In this document: positions 29,722 to 37,971 of the stretch, piece by piece
Layout: every line of letters starts with the position of its first letter
How positions within the stretch are numbered: the stretch's first letter is position 1
NCBI RefSeq assembly: GCF_002214525.1
Contig: NZ_CP015104.1
Coordinates: forward strand, 496,001-560,000
DNA: 64,000 nt
From: Thermococcus sp. P6
Lineage (GTDB): Archaea; Methanobacteriota_B; Thermococci; Thermococcales; Thermococcaceae
Direction of reading: 5' to 3'
Position numbers and translations under genes: made by a program
Notes under the pieces: generated by a model
Told to the model about the DNA's origin: nothing
Seen by the model: the letters and a program-made list of their open reading frames with translations, nothing else
The model's database searches: none

Positions 29722-30170
29722 TATGGGGGATAATAGCGATAATAGCCGGCCTAATATTGAGGGCAAAGGCCGTCGTTTTGATACCCTTCGTCTATCTGCT
29801 GGCCCGGAAGGATAAGGACCTCGGGCTTATCGCCTACTTCTTCTATACCGTTGCCCTGATAGGTGAGGTAACCGTTTCGGATCTTCTCTCGCTCGGGGCA
29901 TTGAAAGCGTTTCTACTGGGTGCCTTTCCAGCGCTTATGGTTCTGAGGGAGATCCTAACGGGGAAGGTTACGGTAAGCAAAATCAAAAGATCCCTCGACC
30001 CGGTAGTGATCTCCTTCGTGGTGATCCTCCTGAGTTTGGGGGCCTTTTTGAAGGTTGAGTACAGCTACATCTATACCGCAGAAAATCAGGTGGCCATTAT
30101 GACCGGACTTACGTTGCTTTTTGTCTTATTGATGCTGAGAGATCTCAGGAAGGTGGACATGTTTAAGTGA
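29718..30170 (+). CDS. Small polytopic membrane protein, last gene of MoxR operon
   Basis: A 150-residue hydrophobic protein with four or five membrane segments and short charged loops (LARKDKDLG, KIKRSLDP). I recognise no family. The start overlaps the DUF58 stop (ATGA), so it belongs to the operon and is presumably a membrane partner. Confidence 0.65.
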   Translation: MIWGIIAIIAGLILRAKAVVLIPFVYLLARKDKDLGLIAYFFYTVALIGEVTVSDLLSLGALKAFLLGAFPALMVLREILTGKVTVSKIKRSLDPVVISFVVILLSLGAFLKVEYSYIYTAENQVAIMTGLTLLFVLLMLRDLRKVDMFK

Positions 30171-30244
30171 AAAGGACCCTGTTGGTATAATAAAAGCTTA
30201 AATTATTCAAAGAATACAAAATGTGAGTAAAGGGGGTATACGGG
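30171..30244 (+). promoter_or_regulatory. Promoter of the AglB gene
   Basis: Seventy-four bases between the MoxR operon and aglB hold a TATA-like AAGCTTAAATTATT (about 30191-30204) about 45 bases before GTG 30245, and a GGGGG stretch acting as weak RBS. Confidence 0.45.
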
Positions 30245-32536
30245 GTGGAAAAATTAAAGCCGGAGAGTATATTTAGGCCCAAAATGGCCCTTCCCTTGAT
30301 AGCGACAATCGCCCTTATCTTCAGGCTGATTCCTCTAAGGTTCAAGTATATGCTCGGCTATGATCCCTACTTTCACCTTGCATACATCAGGGAGGCGCTC
30401 AAAGCGGGCGAGTGGTTCAACTTCCTGACGATAGCCGGCGGTCCATGGGGTTATCAGGTGCACAACTTCCACCCCCTCGGTCTCTGGATGACTCCGGCTT
30501 ACGTTTACAAACTTTTGAGCATCTTCGGGGTTTCCCTCTACGATGCTTTCAGAATAACTCCGGTGATTTTCGGCGTTCTAACTGTGATCTTCTTCTACCT
30601 CGCCCTTCTGAAGCTCTACGATGAAAAGAGGGCCTTTTTTGCCTCCCTTTTCCTCGCGGTCAGCTTTGGGCACGTCTTCAGGTCGATGGCCAACTATTAC
30701 AGGGGAGACAACTACATGCTTTTCCTCTATTCATTGGCCCTGCTCGGAACGGCCCTGGCCCTAAAAACCCGTCGCAGCAGGAGATACAGAAAACTGGCCT
30801 TCTACCTCGTCCCGGCCCTCGCGAGCGGTTTCGCTTCGATCTTCTGGCAGGCTTACTATCCGATATTCATCTTTCTCCTTGCGAATTCTCTCTTCTTAGC
30901 GGTGGGGGCATTCCTTCTGAAGAAAGATAAGTATATGCTCGATTCCCTATGTTTAGCACTATCGACGGCCCTCGGGGCGCTGATGGCCAACTACCTCGCC
31001 GGAAGCTTCGGCTACGGAATGCTCGGTTACAACCGGTGGCTCGGTAAAAAGGTTGCAGAAAAGCTTTCCCTCGAGTTTGGACTTATAAAGGACGTCTATC
31101 TCCTGGTTCACCTGAAGTACCTCCTCCCGCTGGGCTTAGCCTTCATAGTCCTGCTCCTGATCCTCGGAAGGTTCGTCAAAAGCGGGAAGGTCAGACTCGG
31201 AATCCTTTCCGTTCTAGCCCTTCTCGGAGTTTTAATAATCTTCGCAAGGTTTGAAGCTCTAAAGGATCTCTCCACGGGTTTCGGGATATTCAAAGAGGCT
31301 CCAATCCAGGAGACCCGGCCTTCAGGCTTTTCCGACCTCTGGGGGGCCTTTTCGATAGGTTTATTCTTGGCTCCCCTCTTCTTCCTGAGGTTTACCCCCC
31401 GGAAGGTTAAAGTTTACGACTTCCTCCTCCTCGGCCTCATAATCCCAAGCATTTACATGATAAAAACATGGACGAGGTTCCTATTCATAGGTTCGATGGG
31501 AATTGCTCTGATGGCCGGTATCGGACTGATGGAGCTTTATGAACTCCCGAAGTTGGAAGGGAGGAAGGGGATGGCGCTAACGCTTGTACTCCTCGTTCTC
31601 CTGCCCATTACCGATGCTTCCCTCGGGTTCCAGAGGGCCTGGGAGGAGAGGCCTCGCATGAACGGGGCATGGGAAAACGCTCTGGTATGGCTCGAAAATA
31701 ACTCCAACGGGAACGACATAGTCATGGCTTGGTGGGATTACGGCCACTGGGTGACCTACTACTCCAGAAGAAGCCCGGTAGCCCAGGGGAGCCCGAATAG
31801 GGGTGTTGCCAGATACTACATTGGTAGGCTCGACGAAAACTGGGCAGGGGGGCTTGGGGTGGACTACGTCATCGTCTCCTACTACGATTTCCTCAAGTTC
31901 GGGGCGATAGTTGAGACCGCAAATGTAAAAGGGGATTACGGCATGGTCGTGCTTCCGCTCCTTTCATCCTCCGGGGCATTCATATTCCAGAAGGAGGGTT
32001 ACAGCATCGTGGCGAAGCCCGGTGAAACGTGGGAGGTCCTGATAAACGTCAACGGGCAGACCTTAGCTCCGGTGGAGGCCTATATCGAGTACGGGGAAAA
32101 GGTTGAGAGGCTCAACACGGGGCCTTCGAAGTTCGATGCCTACGTCTACATGAACCTCAACTATGGGTACGCCGTTCTCATGAACGGGGAAGCCTTCAAC
32201 ACAACCCTTGCGAGGCTTTTCATAAAACCCGAGGAACCCTATGAGCTCGCCTACTCGGACGGTGGGATCGTTAAGATACTCAGGCTCAGGCATCCTAACG
32301 TTATAGTTAAAAAGACCGGGGGAAAGGTCCTCCTCGAGTTCGAGAACGCAACCGGAACCGGGCTGGGGATATGGGGCTACCTTGACAACGGAACACAGGT
32401 CTTCAAAAAATGGTACCCCGTTAAAGGCCTCGAAGAGTTCGAGCTGCCGGGCAACATGAACGGGAGCGTCGTGGTTCGCTATACCTACGTTCAGGGGAAG
32501 AAGGTCCTTGACAGGGGAATCTTCAGAATGCCCTGA
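30245..32536 (+). CDS. aglB: Oligosaccharyltransferase AglB (STT3 family, short type)
   Basis: A 763-residue GT-C enzyme that transfers lipid-linked glycan to Asn of N-x-S/T sequons on the outside of the membrane. The first acidic motif is GYDPYFH (Asp40), the second lies in YYRGDNY near residue 155, and the catalytic-domain signature WWDYG is at residues 496-500. About 12-13 membrane segments occupy the first 450 residues; a beta-rich C-terminal domain follows. Its length matches the short archaeal AglB type rather than the 950-residue form. It starts at GTG 30245. It heads the glycan region, and several secreted proteins here carry many sequons. Confidence 0.92.
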   Translation: MEKLKPESIFRPKMALPLIATIALIFRLIPLRFKYMLGYDPYFHLAYIREALKAGEWFNFLTIAGGPWGYQVHNFHPLGLWMTPAYVYKLLSIFGVSLYDAFRITPVIFGVLTVIFFYLALLKLYDEKRAFFASLFLAVSFGHVFRSMANYYRGDNYMLFLYSLALLGTALALKTRRSRRYRKLAFYLVPALASGFASIFWQAYYPIFIFLLANSLFLAVGAFLLKKDKYMLDSLCLALSTALGALMANYLAGSFGYGMLGYNRWLGKKVAEKLSLEFGLIKDVYLLVHLKYLLPLGLAFIVLLLILGRFVKSGKVRLGILSVLALLGVLIIFARFEALKDLSTGFGIFKEAPIQETRPSGFSDLWGAFSIGLFLAPLFFLRFTPRKVKVYDFLLLGLIIPSIYMIKTWTRFLFIGSMGIALMAGIGLMELYELPKLEGRKGMALTLVLLVLLPITDASLGFQRAWEERPRMNGAWENALVWLENNSNGNDIVMAWWDYGHWVTYYSRRSPVAQGSPNRGVARYYIGRLDENWAGGLGVDYVIVSYYDFLKFGAIVETANVKGDYGMVVLPLLSSSGAFIFQKEGYSIVAKPGETWEVLINVNGQTLAPVEAYIEYGEKVERLNTGPSKFDAYVYMNLNYGYAVLMNGEAFNTTLARLFIKPEEPYELAYSDGGIVKILRLRHPNVIVKKTGGKVLLEFENATGTGLGIWGYLDNGTQVFKKWYPVKGLEEFELPGNMNGSVVVRYTYVQGKKVLDRGIFRMP

Positions 32537-32825
32537 GTCTTTGCGATCCATTGAATCTTCAGCTGAAGCCATTGGTTACATGAAAGTGAGCCGGTGAGAA
32601 GGTATGGAACGGGTTATGTCCGTGAAACACCAAACATCTTTGAAAATCCATCAGGAAAATTTGAGGAAAAATTTTATAACAGGACCAATTAAAATGGCAA
32701 CAGCATATATGGAGATAATAGAGGGGGAACCACGGTGGAGAAGAGCAACGTTCTGATACTCATCCCGGCCTACAACGAGGGGTTGACCATTTGTTTCGCC
32801 GCTTTAAAAGATACGGTGGGGTTCT
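32537..32825 (+). promoter_or_regulatory. Intergenic region: promoter and GT2 remnant
   Basis: This 289-base stretch carries TATA-like AAATTTTATAAC (about 32669-32680), a 12-base palindrome CTTCAGCTGAAG just after aglB, and from 32735 a 34-codon remnant of a glycosyltransferase. It probably drives the glycosyltransferase genes that follow. Confidence 0.45.
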
Positions 32826-32839
32826 ATGCAGGAGATTGA
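32735..32839 (+). pseudogene. N-terminal remnant of a GT2 glycosyltransferase
   Basis: A GTG-initiated frame of 34 codons begins VEKSNVLILIPAYNEGLTI, the nucleotide-binding start of a family 2 glycosyltransferase, and then loses similarity before stopping at 32837-32839. The intact GT2 gene starts inside its tail (32826) in another frame. The remainder of the original gene is missing, so this is a truncated relic, perhaps left by recombination with the gene downstream. Confidence 0.75.
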
Positions 32840-33737
32840 ACCATTGGACGTTACCATAATAATCCCAACCCTAAACGAAGAGGGTGGCATAGGGAGGGTT
32901 ATAGACGCCTTTAAGGAGCTGGGATATCATAACATCCTAGTTATAGACGGAAACAGCACGGACAGGACCAGAGAGATAGCGAGGGAAAAGGGTGCAAAGG
33001 TGGTTGTACAGAGTGGCAGGGGTAAGGGGCAGGCTGTCGCCGAGGCCTTTTCCATGATCGAAAGCGATGTTGCCGTTCTGATAGATGGGGATGGAACCTA
33101 CGATCCAAGGGACATAGAGAAAATGCTGGAACCAATACGGAGGGGCATGGCGGAACACGTTATAGGGAACAGGTTGCTCAATTATGAAAAAGGAGCTTTC
33201 ACGCGACTGAACCTGTTCGGGAACAGGGTACTTAACTGGCTCTTCCGCTTTCTTTACGGGGTTGAGCTCCACGATATACTCTCAGGATACCGGGCCCTTA
33301 AGAAGGAGGTCTATAAAAGCGTGAACCTTCTAAAGCCCGGGTTCGAGGTTGAGACGGAGCTGACGGTGGAAACGCTGACGAACGGTTTTAGGATCGTCGA
33401 GGTTCCCATAAACTACTACAGAAGGAATGGAAACACGAAGCTAAACCCCATCGGTGATGGTCTCGGAATAGGGCGGGCCATAATAGAACTCCTCGTCAGG
33501 TACAATCCGGCGAAGTACCTATACCTTCTTGGGATCGTTTTCATGGTTTTGGGGCTGCTTACCGGATCCTACGTTGTTTACGAGTGGTTTCACCGCATCC
33601 CCCACGACCTCCTCGCGATAGTCACCGCAATACTCGTGCTCGGTGGCGTGCAGTTCCTCGCCATCGGCTTCGTCATGAGCTACATGTTCAAAGTGATGGT
33701 CGAGCTGAAGAAGAGTTTGAGAGAGGGGAGAAAATAA
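32826..33737 (+). CDS. Family 2 glycosyltransferase (dolichol-phosphate sugar synthase-like)
   Basis: A 303-residue GT2 protein: a GT-A catalytic domain (DVTIIIPTLNEEGGIGRVID, acidic motif LIDGDGTYD near residue 95, and LSGYRALKKEVYKS) followed by two C-terminal membrane helices (about 232-290). This layout fits polyprenyl-phosphate glycosyltransferases, which charge the lipid carrier with a single hexose. GGTGGGG precedes ATG 32826. It lies between aglB and further glycosyltransferase genes. Confidence 0.85.
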   Translation: MQEIEPLDVTIIIPTLNEEGGIGRVIDAFKELGYHNILVIDGNSTDRTREIAREKGAKVVVQSGRGKGQAVAEAFSMIESDVAVLIDGDGTYDPRDIEKMLEPIRRGMAEHVIGNRLLNYEKGAFTRLNLFGNRVLNWLFRFLYGVELHDILSGYRALKKEVYKSVNLLKPGFEVETELTVETLTNGFRIVEVPINYYRRNGNTKLNPIGDGLGIGRAIIELLVRYNPAKYLYLLGIVFMVLGLLTGSYVVYEWFHRIPHDLLAIVTAILVLGGVQFLAIGFVMSYMFKVMVELKKSLREGRK

Positions 33738-33749
33738 ACTGGTGATTAC

Positions 33750-34898
33750 ATGACAAAAAACATTCTGATCATCTCCCCGCATACAAAAGTTAAGCTAAAC
33801 ACGACTCCCACGGAAGGTGTAGAGGGTAGGATATCGGCTATAGTGGGGGGTCTATTGAACAAGGGCCACGTTATAATCATCGAACCTTCTGATCTGAGAG
33901 AAACCGGCGAACAATCTTGTGAGAGGCACTATTTTTATGCCTTTGATTTTGTGAAAATAAAAAACATGCGTCTGGGTTCGTATTTCTTATCTTTGAATCC
34001 CTATTACCAGTTAACACTTTTTAAAGTTCTCAAGAAATATAAGCCTTCCATTGTGCTGATAAGTCAACCATGGGGTTTATTCTTTACGTGGATAGCAGTT
34101 AAGAAAATATTCAATTATAATTCCCCACTCGTTCACGATTCGCATAATGTGGAGAGCAAGTATGCGGAAATTATCATGAGAGATAAACATATTCCCAAAA
34201 TTATTAAACTGTTCTATGCTCTAACGATAAAGTGGATTGAAAAAACAGCTCTGAGATACGCTGACCTAACGTTGGCCATAAGCCGAGATAACAAAAAGGT
34301 GTTTGTAGAAGAATATAGAGCATATCCTGAGAAGATAAAAGTCGTCCCCCCAGTTACTAATGTGAAAATTACAGGGGACAAAAACAAATTGAAAAAGAAT
34401 AAGCATCAAATATGGGCAGTATTCCATGGTATATACAGAACTGTGCAGAACAGGGAAGCAATTGAGATCATCCTAAACAAAATAGCACCGCAATGCTCGA
34501 AGTATAAGACCTTAAAGTTTATCATATTTGGGAAAGGCGTCCCCAAAACGAGTAAAGGAAATGTAGAAACCCTTGGATTTGTTGATGATGTTCATGGCAT
34601 CCTTAAAAAGTGTGACATTGCGGTTGTCCCGTTGATCAGTGGGGAGGGTGTTAAACTTAAAATGCTTGATTACATGGCTGCTGGTTTACCAATAGTGACA
34701 ACTAAAATAGGGGCTGAAGGGTTGGATCTTGTAAATGGCAAGCATGCCATAATAATTGATGACGTGAACGATGAGTTCATAAGATCCATCGAGTATCTAA
34801 TCGAAAACCCAAAAATACGTAAGAAACTTGGACATAACACGAGAAAATTATTCAAGAAACGGTATTATACGGTGAGTAAGAATGAGAAAGGGTCATAG
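33750..34898 (+). CDS. Family 4 (GT-B) glycosyltransferase
   Basis: A 382-residue GT-B enzyme. The C-terminal Rossmann domain shows VVPLISGEGVKLKMLDYMAAGLP, typical of GT4, and GFVDDVHGILKKCD upstream. It would extend a lipid-linked glycan on the cytoplasmic face. GGTGA precedes ATG 33750. The gene is clearly more A/T-rich than aglB and the GT2 before it; this marks the start of a foreign-looking island that continues to 37971. Confidence 0.85.
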   Translation: MTKNILIISPHTKVKLNTTPTEGVEGRISAIVGGLLNKGHVIIIEPSDLRETGEQSCERHYFYAFDFVKIKNMRLGSYFLSLNPYYQLTLFKVLKKYKPSIVLISQPWGLFFTWIAVKKIFNYNSPLVHDSHNVESKYAEIIMRDKHIPKIIKLFYALTIKWIEKTALRYADLTLAISRDNKKVFVEEYRAYPEKIKVVPPVTNVKITGDKNKLKKNKHQIWAVFHGIYRTVQNREAIEIILNKIAPQCSKYKTLKFIIFGKGVPKTSKGNVETLGFVDDVHGILKKCDIAVVPLISGEGVKLKMLDYMAAGLPIVTTKIGAEGLDLVNGKHAIIIDDVNDEFIRSIEYLIENPKIRKKLGHNTRKLFKKRYYTVSKNEKGS

Positions 34899-36459
34899 AA
34901 TACTGGGGTTATTATTATTTCAGATAGCCGCGTTAACAGCTTGGACTTACGTCTTTAGGGAATACTACATAATTTACCATCATCTTAGGGTATATTATTC
35001 TATTTCCCTTTTGTTTTTATTGATTAGTTTAATCCTATCGGTTAGTAACCACAAAACCCTCCCGGTACTGGGATGTACTCTTGGGGTATCCCTTTTCATT
35101 GCCGTTCCTTTAGCGTTTTATCCTTCTATTGTTAACAATCCCGACGTAATAAAAATGTTAAAACTCACAGCTCTTATCACTCATGGAGATTTTGAACTTG
35201 CAAAAAATATTGATTATAGTGCATTTCCCGGGTTTTCATACATTTTTGGCACGGCCAGCATAATTGTAGGGGCCAAATTGGACATACTGTTTGCATCCGT
35301 TTTATATATTCTCCTAGCTGCCATCCTTCTATTGTCAGTAATTGTACTAGGTAAGAACTCGAAATGGATAAGTATATACCTTTTGATTGTATTCTCAGAA
35401 GGATTTATCTACTCTTTCAACTACTTATCCCCTCAATTATTAGGGCAGATATTGTTCATCTTAGGAGTAAGTATAATGATAAAATTTAAGGGAGCTGAAG
35501 AGAGAGAGTATCTCATTCTTCTGCTTATACTCTACGGAGGATTGCTACTAACACATCCTGAAAGCACTTTGATGCTACTGTCCGCTTTTCTATGCTACTC
35601 TTTGGGCACAGTTCTGGCTAATAGAAACCTGAGAGGTGTCAACAGTGTCATAACACAGGTTTTAACGTTCTTCGTAATGTTGATAACGTATGTTGTGTTT
35701 TTTGCCTCTATGCATGGCCCAGCATATATACTAAAAGCACCGATAGTTCATATTGGGTACTTCTTTAGGTTATTTTTAAATCTACTTAATTCTGAAAATT
35801 CGAAAATTGTTACGTCATCCTTAATAAAACCAGAGGTCGTTTATATGTTTGAAAAAGTTAATATCTTGTATAATGGGGCATTGCTAATATTTACCATTTA
35901 TCTTTTGGTAAAATATAAAAAAGAGCTTTTTACGTATGGAGCTTTGTTGTTTTCTTTTTTCATATCTTCGGGAATATTTCTGGTCATATTTGGGCCATCA
36001 TTTAGTGAGTTTGTTGGCAGGCCTGCTTTTGGAGTTTCTTTGGTCGTGGGGATTTTAACTGCAAAATACTTGAGAGACAAGAGAGATATAGAAAAAAGTG
36101 TTTCTGTTCTGTTCCTTGCTGTTTTGGTTTTGTTTTCTTTTCCTGCCCGTGTAAGTCCTCAGGAGTGGAACGTTCATGTAGAAAACTACTATCCACCAAT
36201 CGAGTTTATAGATGTACACAAATTTCCAAAGACAAATAGTGATGACACATATTATTTTTTATACCCCAATGTTGGCACTTCTCTAAATCAATCAAAGTAT
36301 ATAATACTTCCAATTGGTCAAAAAATATATAAGAAGGGGATGAGTTCCTTCTTTGGATGGGACGCAAATAGGGTTATGTATGATATTTTTCAAAAAGGGA
36401 GGCATAAAGGGACGATTTACTCAAATGATCTATCTGTAGTGTTATGGAATGGAGAATGA
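34882..36459 (+). CDS. Large polytopic membrane protein (GT-C or polymerase-like)
   Basis: A 525-residue protein with about twelve membrane segments and a short C-terminal soluble tail. A loop before the third helix pair (TALITHGDFELAKNIDYSAFPGFSYIF) resembles the acceptor loop of GT-C glycosyltransferases, but no confident family match is possible by eye. The start overlaps the previous gene by 17 bases and has GGTGA upstream, so they are co-translated. Strongly A/T-rich. It could add a sugar outside the membrane or polymerise glycan repeats. Confidence 0.6.
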   Translation: MRKGHRILGLLLFQIAALTAWTYVFREYYIIYHHLRVYYSISLLFLLISLILSVSNHKTLPVLGCTLGVSLFIAVPLAFYPSIVNNPDVIKMLKLTALITHGDFELAKNIDYSAFPGFSYIFGTASIIVGAKLDILFASVLYILLAAILLLSVIVLGKNSKWISIYLLIVFSEGFIYSFNYLSPQLLGQILFILGVSIMIKFKGAEEREYLILLLILYGGLLLTHPESTLMLLSAFLCYSLGTVLANRNLRGVNSVITQVLTFFVMLITYVVFFASMHGPAYILKAPIVHIGYFFRLFLNLLNSENSKIVTSSLIKPEVVYMFEKVNILYNGALLIFTIYLLVKYKKELFTYGALLFSFFISSGIFLVIFGPSFSEFVGRPAFGVSLVVGILTAKYLRDKRDIEKSVSVLFLAVLVLFSFPARVSPQEWNVHVENYYPPIEFIDVHKFPKTNSDDTYYFLYPNVGTSLNQSKYIILPIGQKIYKKGMSSFFGWDANRVMYDIFQKGRHKGTIYSNDLSVVLWNGE

Positions 36460-36546
36460 ATTCAAGCAAGCTGGAAGTCCTAAGGCACAGAAGCTTGACA
36501 GAAAGATTTTAAACCCACAAAAGATATTACATAAGGTGGAATCTCT

Positions 36547-37971
36547 ATGAAATCCCCTAAGATAATTGTTATAGGCCTTGATGGTGCTAACAAGCAAACA
36601 GCGAGCTTGGTTGGGGTGGATGCAGGATTACATGATTTTATCTCAACGATTCCTCCTTACACCCCACCATCATGGACGTCGATATTAACCGGGGTAAACC
36701 CGGCCAAACATGGGATAATTGGATGGCAAAAAGTGGATAAAACCAGTAACAAGATCAAACTAGCAAATTCAAGGGATGTAAAATACCCCCGGCTCTCGGA
36801 GATTCTCGAAAGTTTTAATTTGAAGAGCGTCCTAATAAACCTTCCAATGACTTACCCCTTTGATGGGATTAAAAGGAAGGAGAATACCATCATTGTCTCC
36901 GATTGGGCATCGCCCAGGCAGACCATATTTCCAAAAAAACTTGACGAGAAGTATAAAGAGTACCTAATAGAACCTCCACACGAGTTGGCAAAGTACGATA
37001 AAAAAGAGTACCCAAAACGCTTAAAGAAATACACTGAGACAAAGCTCGGTTTATATTACGATCTCTTAGAAAGGGGGGAATGGGATTTATACTTCATTGT
37101 CTTTAGCGAGACGGACTGGTTCTCCCACATATTCCCTCAGATTCTTGAAGGCAAGGACGTTCATATTGTCAAACCAGTATTCAAGCTGATAAAAAAGTTT
37201 ATAGATGAAGTGAAGTCAACTGCCGATTTTCTATTCATCGTTAGCGATCACGGTTTTGAAGTTAAGGATAGGATTTTTTACGTGAATGAGGCTTTAGCAG
37301 AGAATGGACTGATCAAGTACAGCAAAACCAAGGTCAAACTCGTTGATCTTGTCAAGAAAACAATACCCCAAAGTGTGTTAAATAAAATTATTGAAAAAAC
37401 AGGAGCGTCTGCAAGTTCTATTAGTTATATAAGCCAAACAGCAGATGCATTTATGGTTGAGCCACCTAACTGGGGGATTTATGTCAGGAATCAAGATAAA
37501 CTCGAGGAAGTGAAGGATGCCCTAGGAAAGTACGATGAAGTTTTGGATGTGATTGAGTTTAGCACAATTCATAATGGGCCTTATTTAGGTAGTATGCCAG
37601 AGCTGGTAGTGATACCACAAAAAGGAGTCGAGTTTTCTCATGAACTAAAAGGAAGAATAACTGAGAAGACTTACAAAGGGGATCATGAGATACACGGTGT
37701 ATTTTCGGCATATGGTGAAAATATAAAAGATCAAATTGAGTTTGAGAAGTCTCCAAGAGTTTACGACATTGCCCCAACCATACTCCACATTTTCGGCCTA
37801 CCGATTCCAAATGACATGGATGGCAGAGTATTAATGGAAATTTTTAAGGAAGATAATCAATTTGCAAAAAGAAAGCCAAAATACGTTGATCCCAGCTATT
37901 ACGAGAAAAAGGGGGGTGATGAAAAGCTCAGAAAAGCGATTAAAAACCTTAAACTAAAAGGGAAAATCTAA
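36547..37971 (+). CDS. Alkaline-phosphatase-superfamily phosphodiesterase
   Basis: A 474-residue protein of the type I phosphodiesterase/nucleotide pyrophosphatase branch. Metal-binding and nucleophile elements are IGLDGAN (Asp), PPYTPPSWTSILTG (Thr nucleophile region), VSDHGFEV (Asp-His) and GDHEIHGVF (His). No signal peptide, so it acts in the cytoplasm or on membrane-facing substrates. Its own TATA (GATTTTAAACCC, about 36504) and AAGGTGG precede ATG 36547. The last 70 residues are almost the same as those of the AP protein at 57395. Confidence 0.82.
   Translation: MKSPKIIVIGLDGANKQTASLVGVDAGLHDFISTIPPYTPPSWTSILTGVNPAKHGIIGWQKVDKTSNKIKLANSRDVKYPRLSEILESFNLKSVLINLPMTYPFDGIKRKENTIIVSDWASPRQTIFPKKLDEKYKEYLIEPPHELAKYDKKEYPKRLKKYTETKLGLYYDLLERGEWDLYFIVFSETDWFSHIFPQILEGKDVHIVKPVFKLIKKFIDEVKSTADFLFIVSDHGFEVKDRIFYVNEALAENGLIKYSKTKVKLVDLVKKTIPQSVLNKIIEKTGASASSISYISQTADAFMVEPPNWGIYVRNQDKLEEVKDALGKYDEVLDVIEFSTIHNGPYLGSMPELVVIPQKGVEFSHELKGRITEKTYKGDHEIHGVFSAYGENIKDQIEFEKSPRVYDIAPTILHIFGLPIPNDMDGRVLMEIFKEDNQFAKRKPKYVDPSYYEKKGGDEKLRKAIKNLKLKGKI
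37761..37971 (+). repeat. Direct repeat A: 3' end of AP-superfamily gene
   Basis: This 211-base segment, from PTILHIFGLPIPNDMDG to the stop, is highly similar at DNA level to 58774-58981 in the same orientation. Long identical runs such as CTCCACATTTTCGGCCT and CCGATTCCAAATGACATGGA are seen. It brackets about 21 kb with its partner. Confidence 0.85.
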
